The position numbers and the translations under genes were made by a program. From Herbaspirillum sp. DW155 (GTDB lineage: Bacteria > Pseudomonadota > Gammaproteobacteria > Burkholderiales > Burkholderiaceae_D): a stretch of DNA of 64,000 nucleotides. A model generated the notes under the pieces. It worked only from the letters and a program-made list of their open reading frames with translations. It did no database searches and was not told where the DNA came from. Positions within the stretch are counted from its first letter, which is position 1. Each line of letters starts with the position of its first letter. This document shows, piece by piece, positions 56,952 through 64,000 of this stretch. The DNA lies in NCBI RefSeq assembly GCF_037076565.1, contig NZ_AP029028.1, forward strand, positions 3,162,001 through 3,226,000, read 5' to 3'.

Positions 56952-58056
56952 ATGGAAGCAGAACGCCTCAATTCCCTCCAATCCTTGCTCGATGATCTGG
57001 CCACCCGCGCCACCGAGCTTCGGAGGTATCTTTGACTTCGATGTGAAGTCGGAGAAACTCGAACAAGTCAACGCCGAACTGGAAGACCCCAACGTCTGGA
57101 ACGACCAGAAGCGGGCCCAGGACCTCGGCAAGGAAAAGAAATCGCTGGAAGCGATCGTCCACACCCTCATCAAGATCGATAGCGAACTGACCGATGCCCG
57201 CGACCTCTTCGAGATGGCGCGCGAGGAAAAGGACGAGGACACCATCGTCGCCATCGAAGCCGATGCCGAGAACCTGAAGAAGCTGGTCGAAGACATGGAA
57301 TTCCGCCGCATGTTCAGCGGCCCCATGGACGCCAACAACTGCTTCATCGACATCCAGGCCGGTGCCGGCGGTACCGAAGCCCAGGACTGGGCGTCCATGC
57401 TGCTGCGCCAGTACCTGCGCTACTGCGAACGCAAGGGCTTCAAGGCCGAGATCCTGGAACAGTCCGACGGTGAAGTGGCCGGCATCAAGACCGCCACCAT
57501 CAAGGTCGAGGGTGAATACGCCTACGGCTTCCTGCGTACCGAAACGGGCGTGCACCGCCTGGTGCGCAAGTCGCCCTTCGACTCGTCCAATGGCCGCCAT
57601 ACCTCCTTCTCCAGCCTCTTCGTCTACCCCGAAGTGGATGAATCCTTCGAGATCGAGATCAACCCGGCCGACGTACGTGTCGATACCTACCGCGCCTCCG
57701 GTGCCGGTGGCCAGCACATTAACAAGACCGACTCCGCCGTACGTCTCACGCACGCGCCCTCGGGCATCGTCGTGCAATGCCAGAACGACCGCAGCCAGCA
57801 CCGCAACCGGGCCGAAGCCTGGGACATGCTGCGCGCCAAACTGTTCGAACTGGAACTGCGCAAGCGCATGAGCGAACAGCAGAAACTGGAAGACTCCAAG
57901 ACCGACGTCGGCTGGGGCCACCAGATCCGCTCCTACGTGCTGGACCAGTCCCGCATCAAGGACTTGCGCACCAACTTCGAAACCGGCAACACCAAGGCCG
58001 TCCTCGATGGCGACATCGACGACTTCATCGCGGCCTCGCTGAAACAGGGCGTCTGA
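56952..58056 (+). CDS. prfB: Peptide chain release factor 2, with programmed +1 frameshift
   Basis: The protein of 367 residues is encoded in two frames. Codons 1-27 run from ATG 56952 to CTT at 57030-57032, followed by an in-frame TGA at 57033-57035. A GGAGG stimulator lies 3 bases upstream of the CTT, and the +1 frame then continues from GAC at 57034 to the stop at 58056. This is the classical RF2 autoregulatory frameshift: low RF2 lets the ribosome slip and make more RF2. The GGQ motif is in [20 protein letters not shown], and the UGA-recognising SPF in [10 protein letters not shown]. The order prfB-lysS is conserved in many bacteria. Confidence 0.98.
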
Positions 58057-58131
58057 TCCACGCGGCCGCGCGGTCCTGCTGCGCGGCCGGCTCTTGCCGA
58101 TCCGACCGTTCAACCTTCAAGAATTCCAACC

Positions 58132-59673
58132 ATGACCACGCAAAACACCCCCGCCGCCCAGCCGGCAGCCGACGAGAACAGCATCATCGCCGAGCGCCGC
58201 GCCAAGCTGGCGGCCATCCGCGAGCAGGGCGTCGCCTTCCCCAACGATTTCCGTCCGGCCAACAACGCCGCCGACCTGCATGCGAAATATGACGGCTTCG
58301 AGAACGAAGCCCTGGAAGCCGAGCCGGTCACCGTCACCGTCGCCGGCCGCATGATGTTGAAGCGGGTCATGGGCAAGGCCGCCTTCGCCACCCTGCAGGA
58401 TGCCTCGGGCGCGCGCGCCGACGGCCGCATCCAGCTCTACGTGACCCGTGACGTCACCGGCGAAGAAGCCATGGCCGCCTTCAAGCACTATGACCTGGGC
58501 GACATCCTGGGCGCCGAAGGGTCGCTCTTCAAGACCAAGACCGGCGAACTGTCCATCAAGGTCACCAGGTTGAAGCTCATCACCAAGTCGCTGCGCCCGC
58601 TGCCGGACAAGTTCCACGGCCTGGCCGACCAGGAAATGAAGTATCGCCAGCGCTACGTCGACCTGATCATGAGCGAAGAGACCCGCCGCACCTTCAAGGC
58701 GCGTACCGCCGCGATGTCGTCGATCCGCCGCTTCATGGAAACCAACGGCTTCATGGAAGTGGAAACCCCGATGCTGCACCCGATCCCGGGCGGCGCGGCG
58801 GCCAAGCCCTTCATCACCCACCACAATGCTCTGGACATGCAGATGTTCATGCGCATCGCCCCCGAGCTGTACCTGAAGCGCCTGGTGGTGGGCGGCTTCG
58901 AGCGCGTCTTCGAGATCAACCGCAACTTCCGCAACGAAGGTGTCTCGCCGCGTCACAATCCCGAATTCACGATGATGGAGTTCTACGCCGCCTACGTGGA
59001 TTACCAGTGGCTGATGGGCTTCACCGAACAAGTGATCCGCCAGGCTGCCATCGACGCCCACGGCACTGCGGTACTGACCTATCAGGGCCGCGAGCTGGAC
59101 CTGTCCAAGCCCTTCGACCGCCTGACCATCACCGGCGCGATCCTGAAGTACGCCCCCAACTACACCGAAGCACAACTGACCGACATCGATTTCCTGCGCG
59201 CCGAACTCAAGAAATTCGGCGTCAAGACCGACCAGGCCCCGCTGGCCGGTGCCGGCATCGGTGCGCTGCAACTGGCGCTGTTCGAAGAAACGGCCGAATC
59301 GCAGCTGTGGAACCCGACCTACATCATCGACTATCCGGTCGAAGTCTCGCCGCTGGCGCGCGCTTCCGACACGGTGGCCGGCATCACCGAGCGCTTCGAG
59401 CTGTTCATTACCGGCCGCGAGATCGCCAACGGCTTCTCCGAGTTGAATGACGCCGAAGACCAGGCCGCCCGCTTCCAGGCGCAAGTGGCCGCCAAGGACG
59501 CCGGCGACGAAGAAGCCATGTACTACGACGCCGACTACATCCGTGCCCTGGAATACGGCATGCCCCCGGCCGGTGGCTGCGGCATCGGCATCGACCGCCT
59601 GATGATGCTCATCACCGACTCGCCCAACATCCGCGACGTGATCCTGTTCCCGCACCTGCGCCGCGAAGACTGA
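58132..59673 (+). CDS. lysS: Lysyl-tRNA synthetase, class II
   Basis: The product has 513 residues. The N-terminal OB anticodon-binding domain spans about 65-180. Class II motif 2 is [26 protein letters not shown] and motif 3 is [17 protein letters not shown]. It charges tRNA-Lys. It begins 75 bases after prfB, the usual arrangement. A GC-rich hairpin without a T-run follows at 59684-59714. Confidence 0.98.
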   Translation: MTTQNTPAAQPAADENSIIAERRAKLAAIREQGVAFPNDFRPANNAADLHAKYDGFENEALEAEPVTVTVAGRMMLKRVMGKAAFATLQDASGARADGRIQLYVTRDVTGEEAMAAFKHYDLGDILGAEGSLFKTKTGELSIKVTRLKLITKSLRPLPDKFHGLADQEMKYRQRYVDLIMSEETRRTFKARTAAMSSIRRFMETNGFMEVETPMLHPIPGGAAAKPFITHHNALDMQMFMRIAPELYLKRLVVGGFERVFEINRNFRNEGVSPRHNPEFTMMEFYAAYVDYQWLMGFTEQVIRQAAIDAHGTAVLTYQGRELDLSKPFDRLTITGAILKYAPNYTEAQLTDIDFLRAELKKFGVKTDQAPLAGAGIGALQLALFEETAESQLWNPTYIIDYPVEVSPLARASDTVAGITERFELFITGREIANGFSELNDAEDQAARFQAQVAAKDAGDEEAMYYDADYIRALEYGMPPAGGCGIGIDRLMMLITDSPNIRDVILFPHLRRED

Positions 59674-59683
59674 TCCCGCTGCA

Positions 59684-59714
59684 CCGGGAGACGGCGCCCC
59701 TGCGCCACTCCCGG
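59684..59714 (+). repeat. Hairpin after lysS
   Basis: CCGGGAG and CTCCCGG, and inside them GGCGC and GCGCC, form a stem about 12 pairs long. No T-run follows, so it may be a weak or factor-dependent end of the prfB-lysS transcript. Confidence 0.5.
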
Positions 59715-59925
59715 GCTGATATCGTCATTGCCCTGCTGCGCGCCCCGCATCACAGCCCCCCCTTTCCGCCTGCCGTTGCTTGCCGCAAACCCGCTTTACG
59801 GGCCGCTGTTGCAGGATTACATGTCCTTACAACTGACACAGAATCGGGATTTTTTTTGGCCCATGACCACTCCATAATCCAGTCATCCACTCATCAACGA
59901 CAACAGAACAACTAGAGAGGTCATC

Positions 59926-60603
59926 ATGGAAACCAACACCCCACAAAACCTGAATGCGAACAACAACGCCCTGGCCCAACCCTCCCAGCCGTCGTCGGGC
60001 CGCATCCATCCGCTGGTCGCCGGTGCATCGGTGGCCGTCATCCTGGTCAGCCTGATCGGCGTGGCCGCCATGACGGGCCTGCTGCCCAGCTCCAAGAGCG
60101 CCAATTCGCCGCAGCAGGTCGCGGCCCTGGAGCAACCCGCTCAGACTGCGCCGCAACAACAGCAGGCGCTGGCGCAGCAGCCGGCCCCGCAATCGACTTC
60201 CTACCAGCCGCAGCCTGGCGCCTATCCGGCCCAGGCGGCAGCCCCGGCGGCGCAGCGCGCGCCGGCCATCTGCAGCAGCTGCGGTGAAGTGATCGGCGTG
60301 CGCGCCGTGCGCCATACCGCCCCCACCAGCGGCGTGGGCATTGCCGGTGGCGCCGTGGTCGGTGGCTTGCTGGGCAACCAGATCGGCGGCGGCACCGGCC
60401 GCACCCTGGCCACCATCGCCGGTGCCGTCGGCGGCGGCTATGCCGGTAACGAGGTCGAAAAGAATGTGCGTGCCACCACCAGCTATGTGGTCGATGTCCG
60501 TATGGAAAACGGCAAGACCCGCAGCTTCCCGCAAAGCAGCGAGAACTGGCGCGTCGGCGACCAGGTGCGCGTGGTCAATGGCCACCTGGAAGGCCGCGGC
60601 TGA
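59926..60603 (+). CDS. Glycine-zipper 2TM-domain membrane protein
   Basis: The product has 225 residues. One membrane helix (LVAGASVAVILVSLIGVAAMTGLL, about 29-52) is followed by a Gln/Pro/Ala-rich linker (about 53-115), a CSSC pair and the glycine-zipper segment GIAGGAVVGGLLGNQIGGGTGRTLATIAGAVGGGYAGNEVE, then a C-terminal beta-rich part. Such proteins (17-kDa antigen/RcnB-like outer envelope proteins) are thought to insert into the envelope, but their role is not established. AGAGGT lies before the ATG. It stands alone and ends at a clear terminator. Confidence 0.85.
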   Translation: METNTPQNLNANNNALAQPSQPSSGRIHPLVAGASVAVILVSLIGVAAMTGLLPSSKSANSPQQVAALEQPAQTAPQQQQALAQQPAPQSTSYQPQPGAYPAQAAAPAAQRAPAICSSCGEVIGVRAVRHTAPTSGVGIAGGAVVGGLLGNQIGGGTGRTLATIAGAVGGGYAGNEVEKNVRATTSYVVDVRMENGKTRSFPQSSENWRVGDQVRVVNGHLEGRG

Positions 60604-60633
60604 TCCCGCTGACCGCGCTCCACCTGTTCAACA

Positions 60634-60664
60634 AGGCCCTTCGAGTTCGCTCGAAGGGCTTTTT
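60634..60664 (+). terminator. Intrinsic terminator of the glycine-zipper gene
   Basis: GCCCTTCGA and TCGAAGGGC form a perfect 9-base stem with a 6-base loop, followed by five T. Confidence 0.9.
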
Positions 60665-60762
60665 GCTGGGGCTGTCGCTACGCGGCAACATCCGGCCTCC
60701 CTCCGCCTGTTTTGGCCAAAATATGAAGTCTTGTGCACCCATTGCGCCATTACAACGTTATC

Positions 60763-60780
60763 CTGTCATCGGATTGTCAT
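60763..60780 (+). promoter_or_regulatory. Pho-box-like site upstream of the hydrolase gene
   Basis: CTGTCAT-CGGA-TTGTCAT gives two 7-base repeats spaced by 4 bases, a 13-of-14 match to the PhoB half-sites. It lies 244 bases upstream of the hydrolase ATG, so the leader would be long, but no gene intervenes. Confidence 0.55.
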
Positions 60781-61024
60781 TTTCCTGCCGGATAGCAATA
60801 CAAGCCACCCTCCCCCGGCGTTTCCGGGAGTGCATCTGATAAACGCTGGCAACATTCCTTTCAGACAGTTAGACTTTCGCCCAAAGTCATCCGCCTGGAC
60901 GGCAGCGGAGTTGGTAGCCGGGAAACAGAACGCGCTCAAGCGTCGTCCCGCTTACTCGTACTGAACGGGAGGCGAACGATTCGCCAGGCCGCGCCGACAA
61001 GGTGCGAAAAGCGTTTGAAGATTT

Positions 61025-61957
61025 ATGGACTCACTGTCATCCATTCACACCAGCGGGCCGGGGGGCAGGACTGCCGAGCCTGCCGACGAGCGGCCCACCG
61101 AAGAGCGTCATGGCGGTCCCCACAAGGACCACGCAGTGATCCTGCTGCACGGCTTGTGCGGTTCGCAACTGGAAATGGGCTCCATCCCCAAGCAGCTGAA
61201 GAAGGCCGGCTGCACCGTCATCCCGCTGAACATCGACAATTATTCCGCCGCCCTGACCAATCCGCGCGTCTCACCCGACTGGGAAGACTGGTGCGCCGTG
61301 GTCGAGAGCCGGGTGGCACGGCTGAAGGAAGAATTCCGTACCGTCTCGCTGTGCGGCCTGTCCATGGGTGCCACGCTGGCGCTGGCAGTGGCTGCGCGTA
61401 GCAAGGAGCTGCTCTCGGTGGTACTGCTCTCTCCGGTGCTGCAATACGACGGCTGGTCGGTCCCCTGGTACTGGAAGCTCCTCACCGTGGTCTACGACCT
61501 GGGCCTGCGCAACTGGTCCTACAAGGAAAGCGAACCCTACGGCATCAAGAACTTCGAGATGCGCAGGCGCGTGGCTGCCGCGCTGGAAAAGGATGGCGTC
61601 GCAGCCGTGGGGGCGGCCTCCATTCCGGCGCGCCACCTGCGCGCGGCACTGCGCATGATCGCCTTCGTGCGCAGCTCGCTGCCGCTGGTGCGCACCGATA
61701 CCCTGATCATCCATTCCATCGACGACGAGACCGCCTCGCCGCGCAACGCCGAAATGATCCTGCAGCAGATCAATGCCGAGGTGCGCAAGGTGGTCTGGCT
61801 GGGCGACTGTTATCACATCATCACGGTGGACAATGAACGCGAGATCGTCACCAATGAAACCGTGATGTTCATCAAGCGCAGCATCGAAATCCACGGCAAC
61901 GAGATCAGCCGCAAATATCTCGCCCACTCCTCACCGCTGAAGGACAGGCGCTACTGA
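61025..61957 (+). CDS. Alpha/beta hydrolase, carboxylesterase-like
   Basis: The product has 310 residues. The fold is clear: VILLHGLCGSQLEMGSI (oxyanion HG), the nucleophile elbow VSLCGLSMGATLALAVAARS, the acid region IIHSIDDETAS and the His in GDCYHIITVDNER. No signal peptide is visible, so it is cytosolic. It resembles serine-aminopeptidase-like or carboxylesterase proteins, and the DCYHIITVD end is close to those of thermostable carboxylesterases. It lies downstream of a Pho-box-like site and 72 bases or more ahead of the DUF4118 gene on the same strand. Substrate unknown; a lipid ester would fit a phosphate-starvation context but is speculation. Confidence 0.83.
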   Translation: MDSLSSIHTSGPGGRTAEPADERPTEERHGGPHKDHAVILLHGLCGSQLEMGSIPKQLKKAGCTVIPLNIDNYSAALTNPRVSPDWEDWCAVVESRVARLKEEFRTVSLCGLSMGATLALAVAARSKELLSVVLLSPVLQYDGWSVPWYWKLLTVVYDLGLRNWSYKESEPYGIKNFEMRRRVAAALEKDGVAAVGAASIPARHLRAALRMIAFVRSSLPLVRTDTLIIHSIDDETASPRNAEMILQQINAEVRKVVWLGDCYHIITVDNEREIVTNETVMFIKRSIEIHGNEISRKYLAHSSPLKDRRY

Positions 61958-62029
61958 GTTGATGCACAGGAACAACAACGACGCGTCCTTGCGCCGCCGG
62001 TCAGCCTTTTGACAGACAACATTCTTAAC

Positions 62030-62581
62030 ATGATCCCATTGCACCACGGTGCGATGTCAATGAAGATGGACACGACCCGCCCCCATTCCCAAACCATCAT
62101 GAGCCTGATCCGACTCAAGAACGCCAAGAGCTGGCGCCCGCAGGGCTTCCGGCCACTGTACGTCAGCACGTTCGGCTTCGTGGCGGCGTTCGGACTGCGC
62201 TATGCGCTAGCACCGTTTGTCGAAGAATCGCTGTCGATGCTGTTTTTCGCCGTCAATTGCATCGTGATGAGCTATCTCTTCGGCTATCTGTATTCCCTGG
62301 GCCTGCTGGCCGTGAGCATCCCCACGGCCATGTTCTTCTTCCGCAAGCCCTACTACACGATCGACGGATTGAATGACAAGGACATCTTCCTGATCCTGGT
62401 CTACACCGTCATCGTCGCCACTGCCTCGATCATCATCGAATGGCTGCAGCGCGAACGCTACGCGGCGGTGCTGCAGCAGCGCGTTTCGGAAACCCGCTAT
62501 CGCCTGCTGATCGAATCCGACCAGGCGCGTCGCGCCGAATACGCCCGCCAGTTCGAAAACAGCGCCCGCGACGGCGCCTGA
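62030..62581 (+). CDS. Stand-alone DUF4118 (KdpD-like) four-helix membrane protein
   Basis: The product has 183 residues from ATG 62030. Four membrane helices (LYVSTFGFVAAFGLRYALA, SMLFFAVNCIVMSYLFGYLYSLGLLAVSIPTAMFFF, FLILVYTVIVATASIIIEWL) resemble the DUF4118 sensor module of KdpD and other kinases, here with no kinase domain. A cytoplasmic tail (QRERYAAVLQQRVSETRYRLLIESDQARRAEYARQF) looks like a coiled coil. It follows the hydrolase gene on the same strand. The start is unsure: TTG 62009 and ATG 62054 or 62099 are also in frame and none has a good ribosome site. Function unknown. Confidence 0.7.
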   Translation: MIPLHHGAMSMKMDTTRPHSQTIMSLIRLKNAKSWRPQGFRPLYVSTFGFVAAFGLRYALAPFVEESLSMLFFAVNCIVMSYLFGYLYSLGLLAVSIPTAMFFFRKPYYTIDGLNDKDIFLILVYTVIVATASIIIEWLQRERYAAVLQQRVSETRYRLLIESDQARRAEYARQFENSARDGA

Positions 62582-62725
62582 ACGTCGCTCCGGCGCTTCC
62601 CTCCCCACATTCTTTTCTCCGGCTGGCCCGCGTCGCTCGCGTGCAGGCAAGCCCATCAGGAAGCTCCTGATACCCCTCCCGGCGCAGCTCTCCTAAGATG
62701 CCTCCATACCAGCAAGGAGGCCGCC

Positions 62726-63160
62726 ATGTCCCTGACTCATCACCTGCCCCGCATCCTCGTCATCGACGCCGACCTGGACGCCATCGAAACTGCGCGCTTT
62801 GCGCTCTGGCGCAGCCAGTTGCCCTGCCAGTTCGAATGGTTCGATGATGCCGAGCTGGCCAATGCCTCCCTGCTCACGCAGGCGCTGTGCCGCAGCAGGG
62901 ACCTGCCGGCCATGATCCTGCTGGACCCGCGCAGCTTCTCGGGCACGGAGGGCTATGAATTGCTGCGCACCCTGTGCGTCTACCAGCAACTGGCGCATAT
63001 CCCACTGGTGCTCTTCACGGCGGCGCCCTTGTCCACCGATTTCGCGCAGGAGCAGGACAGCCGCATCTGGTATGCCGCCAAGCCCGCACGCACGGCCGAT
63101 TACATGGCCATGGTCACGCGCTGCGTGCAGCAGCGCCTGCACCAGCCCGCCGTGTCCTGA
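62726..63160 (+). CDS. Stand-alone response-regulator receiver
   Basis: The product has 144 residues and is a receiver domain only. D14 (ILVIDAD), phospho-acceptor D67 (MILLDPRS), switch T98 (LFTAA) and K119 (YAAKPAR) are present, so it can probably be phosphorylated. It is paralogous to the receiver at 30713, sharing the ETARFALWRSQLPCQFEWFDDAE-like stretch, but keeps Asp where that protein has Glu. AAGGAGG lies 6 bases before the ATG, an ideal ribosome site. No kinase is adjacent. Its neighbour is the DUF4118 membrane protein, 144 bases upstream. Confidence 0.88.
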   Translation: MSLTHHLPRILVIDADLDAIETARFALWRSQLPCQFEWFDDAELANASLLTQALCRSRDLPAMILLDPRSFSGTEGYELLRTLCVYQQLAHIPLVLFTAAPLSTDFAQEQDSRIWYAAKPARTADYMAMVTRCVQQRLHQPAVS

Positions 63161-63185
63161 ACCCGCAGCCTCACCACAGCAGCAC

Positions 63186-64000
63186 TTACGAACGCGAACG
63201 CGCCATCTTCAACGGCTTGATCTCCCACAGCGCTTCCAGTACGTGACGCGTGGCCGGTTCCAGTTGGGTGGCGCGATGCGCAATACCCAGTGGCCGCCAC
63301 AGCGCCGGCCGTAATGGCCGCATGACGATGCGCGGATCCAGCGGTACCGCGCTGGCCCGCGCAGTGGCTTCGTGCGGCAACAACGTCGCGCCATAACCGG
63401 CCGCCACCAGACTCTTGATCGCATCGTTGAAATTGAGCTGAATACGCGGCATCGGGTTTTCTCCGGCGCCGGCAAACCATTCACCGGTCAGGCGCGAGAG
63501 CCGCGTCTCCGGTGCATTGAGGATCAGCGGCTGCGCCGCCAGCCACGCGGGCGTCACCCACCGTGGCGCCTTCCACGCCGCCGGCAGAAATGCCATCACC
63601 GGATCGCGCCGCCAGGGCTTGACGGTCAAGCCGCCCACTGGCGATTGCGGCAGCGCCACCAGACCGATGTCGAGCCGCCCTTCAGTCAGTTGCGACAAGG
63701 TTTCCTGCGATGTCAGGATGTGGATCTGTACGTCGATTCCCGGATGCCGCTGGCCCAGCCGCTCCAGTACTTGCGGCAGCAGGGTCGCGATGGCGCCCGT
63801 GGAGGCGCCCAGCCGCACACGCCCCGCCAGCCCCTGTACCTGACGCTCCACTTCTTCCAATGCCTGATCAGCAGCCGCCAGCAATTGCCGGGCGCGTGCA
63901 ATCAAGGTGGCACCGATACCCGAGGGCCGCACCTGGCTGCGCTGGCGCAACAGCAGCGGCGCTCCGATACGCTCTTCCAGCTCGCTGATGTGCAGGCTTA
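63186..64000 (-). CDS. LysR-family regulator, partial
   Basis: The gene runs off the right edge, so the first part of the DNA-binding domain is missing; about 270 residues remain. The end of the helix-turn-helix region (SLHISELEERIGAPLLLRQRSQVRPSGIGATLI) and the complete substrate-binding domain are visible, with RVRLGASTGAIATLLPQVLERL, LDIGLVALPQSPVGGLTV and NFNDAIKSLVAAGYGATLLPHEA. It converges on the receiver gene with 25 bases between the stops. Target genes would lie outside the window. Confidence 0.9.
   Translation of the reverse strand, partial: SLHISELEERIGAPLLLRQRSQVRPSGIGATLIARARQLLAAADQALEEVERQVQGLAGRVRLGASTGAIATLLPQVLERLGQRHPGIDVQIHILTSQETLSQLTEGRLDIGLVALPQSPVGGLTVKPWRRDPVMAFLPAAWKAPRWVTPAWLAAQPLILNAPETRLSRLTGEWFAGAGENPMPRIQLNFNDAIKSLVAAGYGATLLPHEATARASAVPLDPRIVMRPLRPALWRPLGIAHRATQLEPATRHVLEALWEIKPLKMARSRS

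Larger units (their letters stand above)
60604..61024. other. 421-base intergenic region with terminator and Pho-box-like site
   Basis: No gene is visible. The left part contains the terminator at 60634, the middle a Pho-box-like double repeat at 60763 and the right part the leader of the hydrolase gene. Bases from 60700 to 60900 are poorer in GC than the surrounding genes. Confidence 0.6.

Overview
This window looks like the chromosome of a high-GC betaproteobacterium of the Oxalobacteraceae, most like Herbaspirillum. The inference rests on GC-rich coding throughout, protein-level resemblance, and betaproteobacterial arrangements: pyrG-eno-ftsB, comEC next to tatD next to lolCD, and rpfE-recJ upstream of prfB-lysS. 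There is no phage, insertion sequence, integrase, CRISPR array or rRNA. One tRNA gene is present. The region reads as a stable chromosomal backbone carrying several accessory regulatory loci.

Layout. Positions 1-5025 (minus strand) hold a secreted Y-x4-D-type protein and a four-gene cluster: periplasmic cupredoxin-like protein, GGDEF/EAL enzyme, DUF3034 outer-membrane-type protein and an exported truncated haemoglobin. Positions 5287-10664 hold a TetR regulator divergent from a NodT-EmrA-EmrB tripartite efflux operon. Positions 10684-15693 hold a LysR regulator, an aldo/keto reductase, a galactose-dehydrogenase-like oxidoreductase and the glutathione-dependent formaldehyde pair fghA-frmA. Positions 16338-23627 hold a large PAS-GAF-GGDEF-EAL protein, an MFS exporter, a Tas-like reductase, an SBF-family transporter and YjdM. 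Positions 23790-27135 hold a complete ftrABCD ferrous-iron uptake operon behind a Fur box.

Positions 27350-34831 are signalling-rich: a chemoreceptor, a patatin-like protein with a degenerate active site, a stand-alone receiver with Glu in place of the phospho-acceptor Asp, tRNA-Arg, a soluble NarX-like kinase with its NarL-type regulator, and a diguanylate cyclase. Positions 34839-46926 are mostly housekeeping on the minus strand: pnuC, ftsB, eno, pyrG, a hydrolase, comEC, tatD, argE and lolDC. Positions 47256-59673 hold an SOS-type UvrD-like helicase, rpfE-recJ, a membrane diguanylate cyclase, a lipoprotein, a Tat-exported PhoX phosphatase behind a Pho box, prfB with its programmed +1 frameshift, and lysS. 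The last 4 kb hold a glycine-zipper protein, a hydrolase and DUF4118 membrane protein downstream of a second Pho-box-like site, a second stand-alone receiver paralogous to the first, and a truncated LysR gene.

Common thread. Four c-di-GMP enzymes, one chemoreceptor, two stand-alone receivers and a kinase-regulator pair make this a signalling-dense region. Recognisable operators suggest separate control by iron (Fur), phosphate (PhoB, two sites), DNA damage (LexA) and possibly cAMP (CRP). No wholly new multi-gene system can be proved from sequence alone. The best candidates are the globin/cupredoxin/c-di-GMP cluster, the paired receivers and the Pho-box hydrolase/DUF4118 locus.
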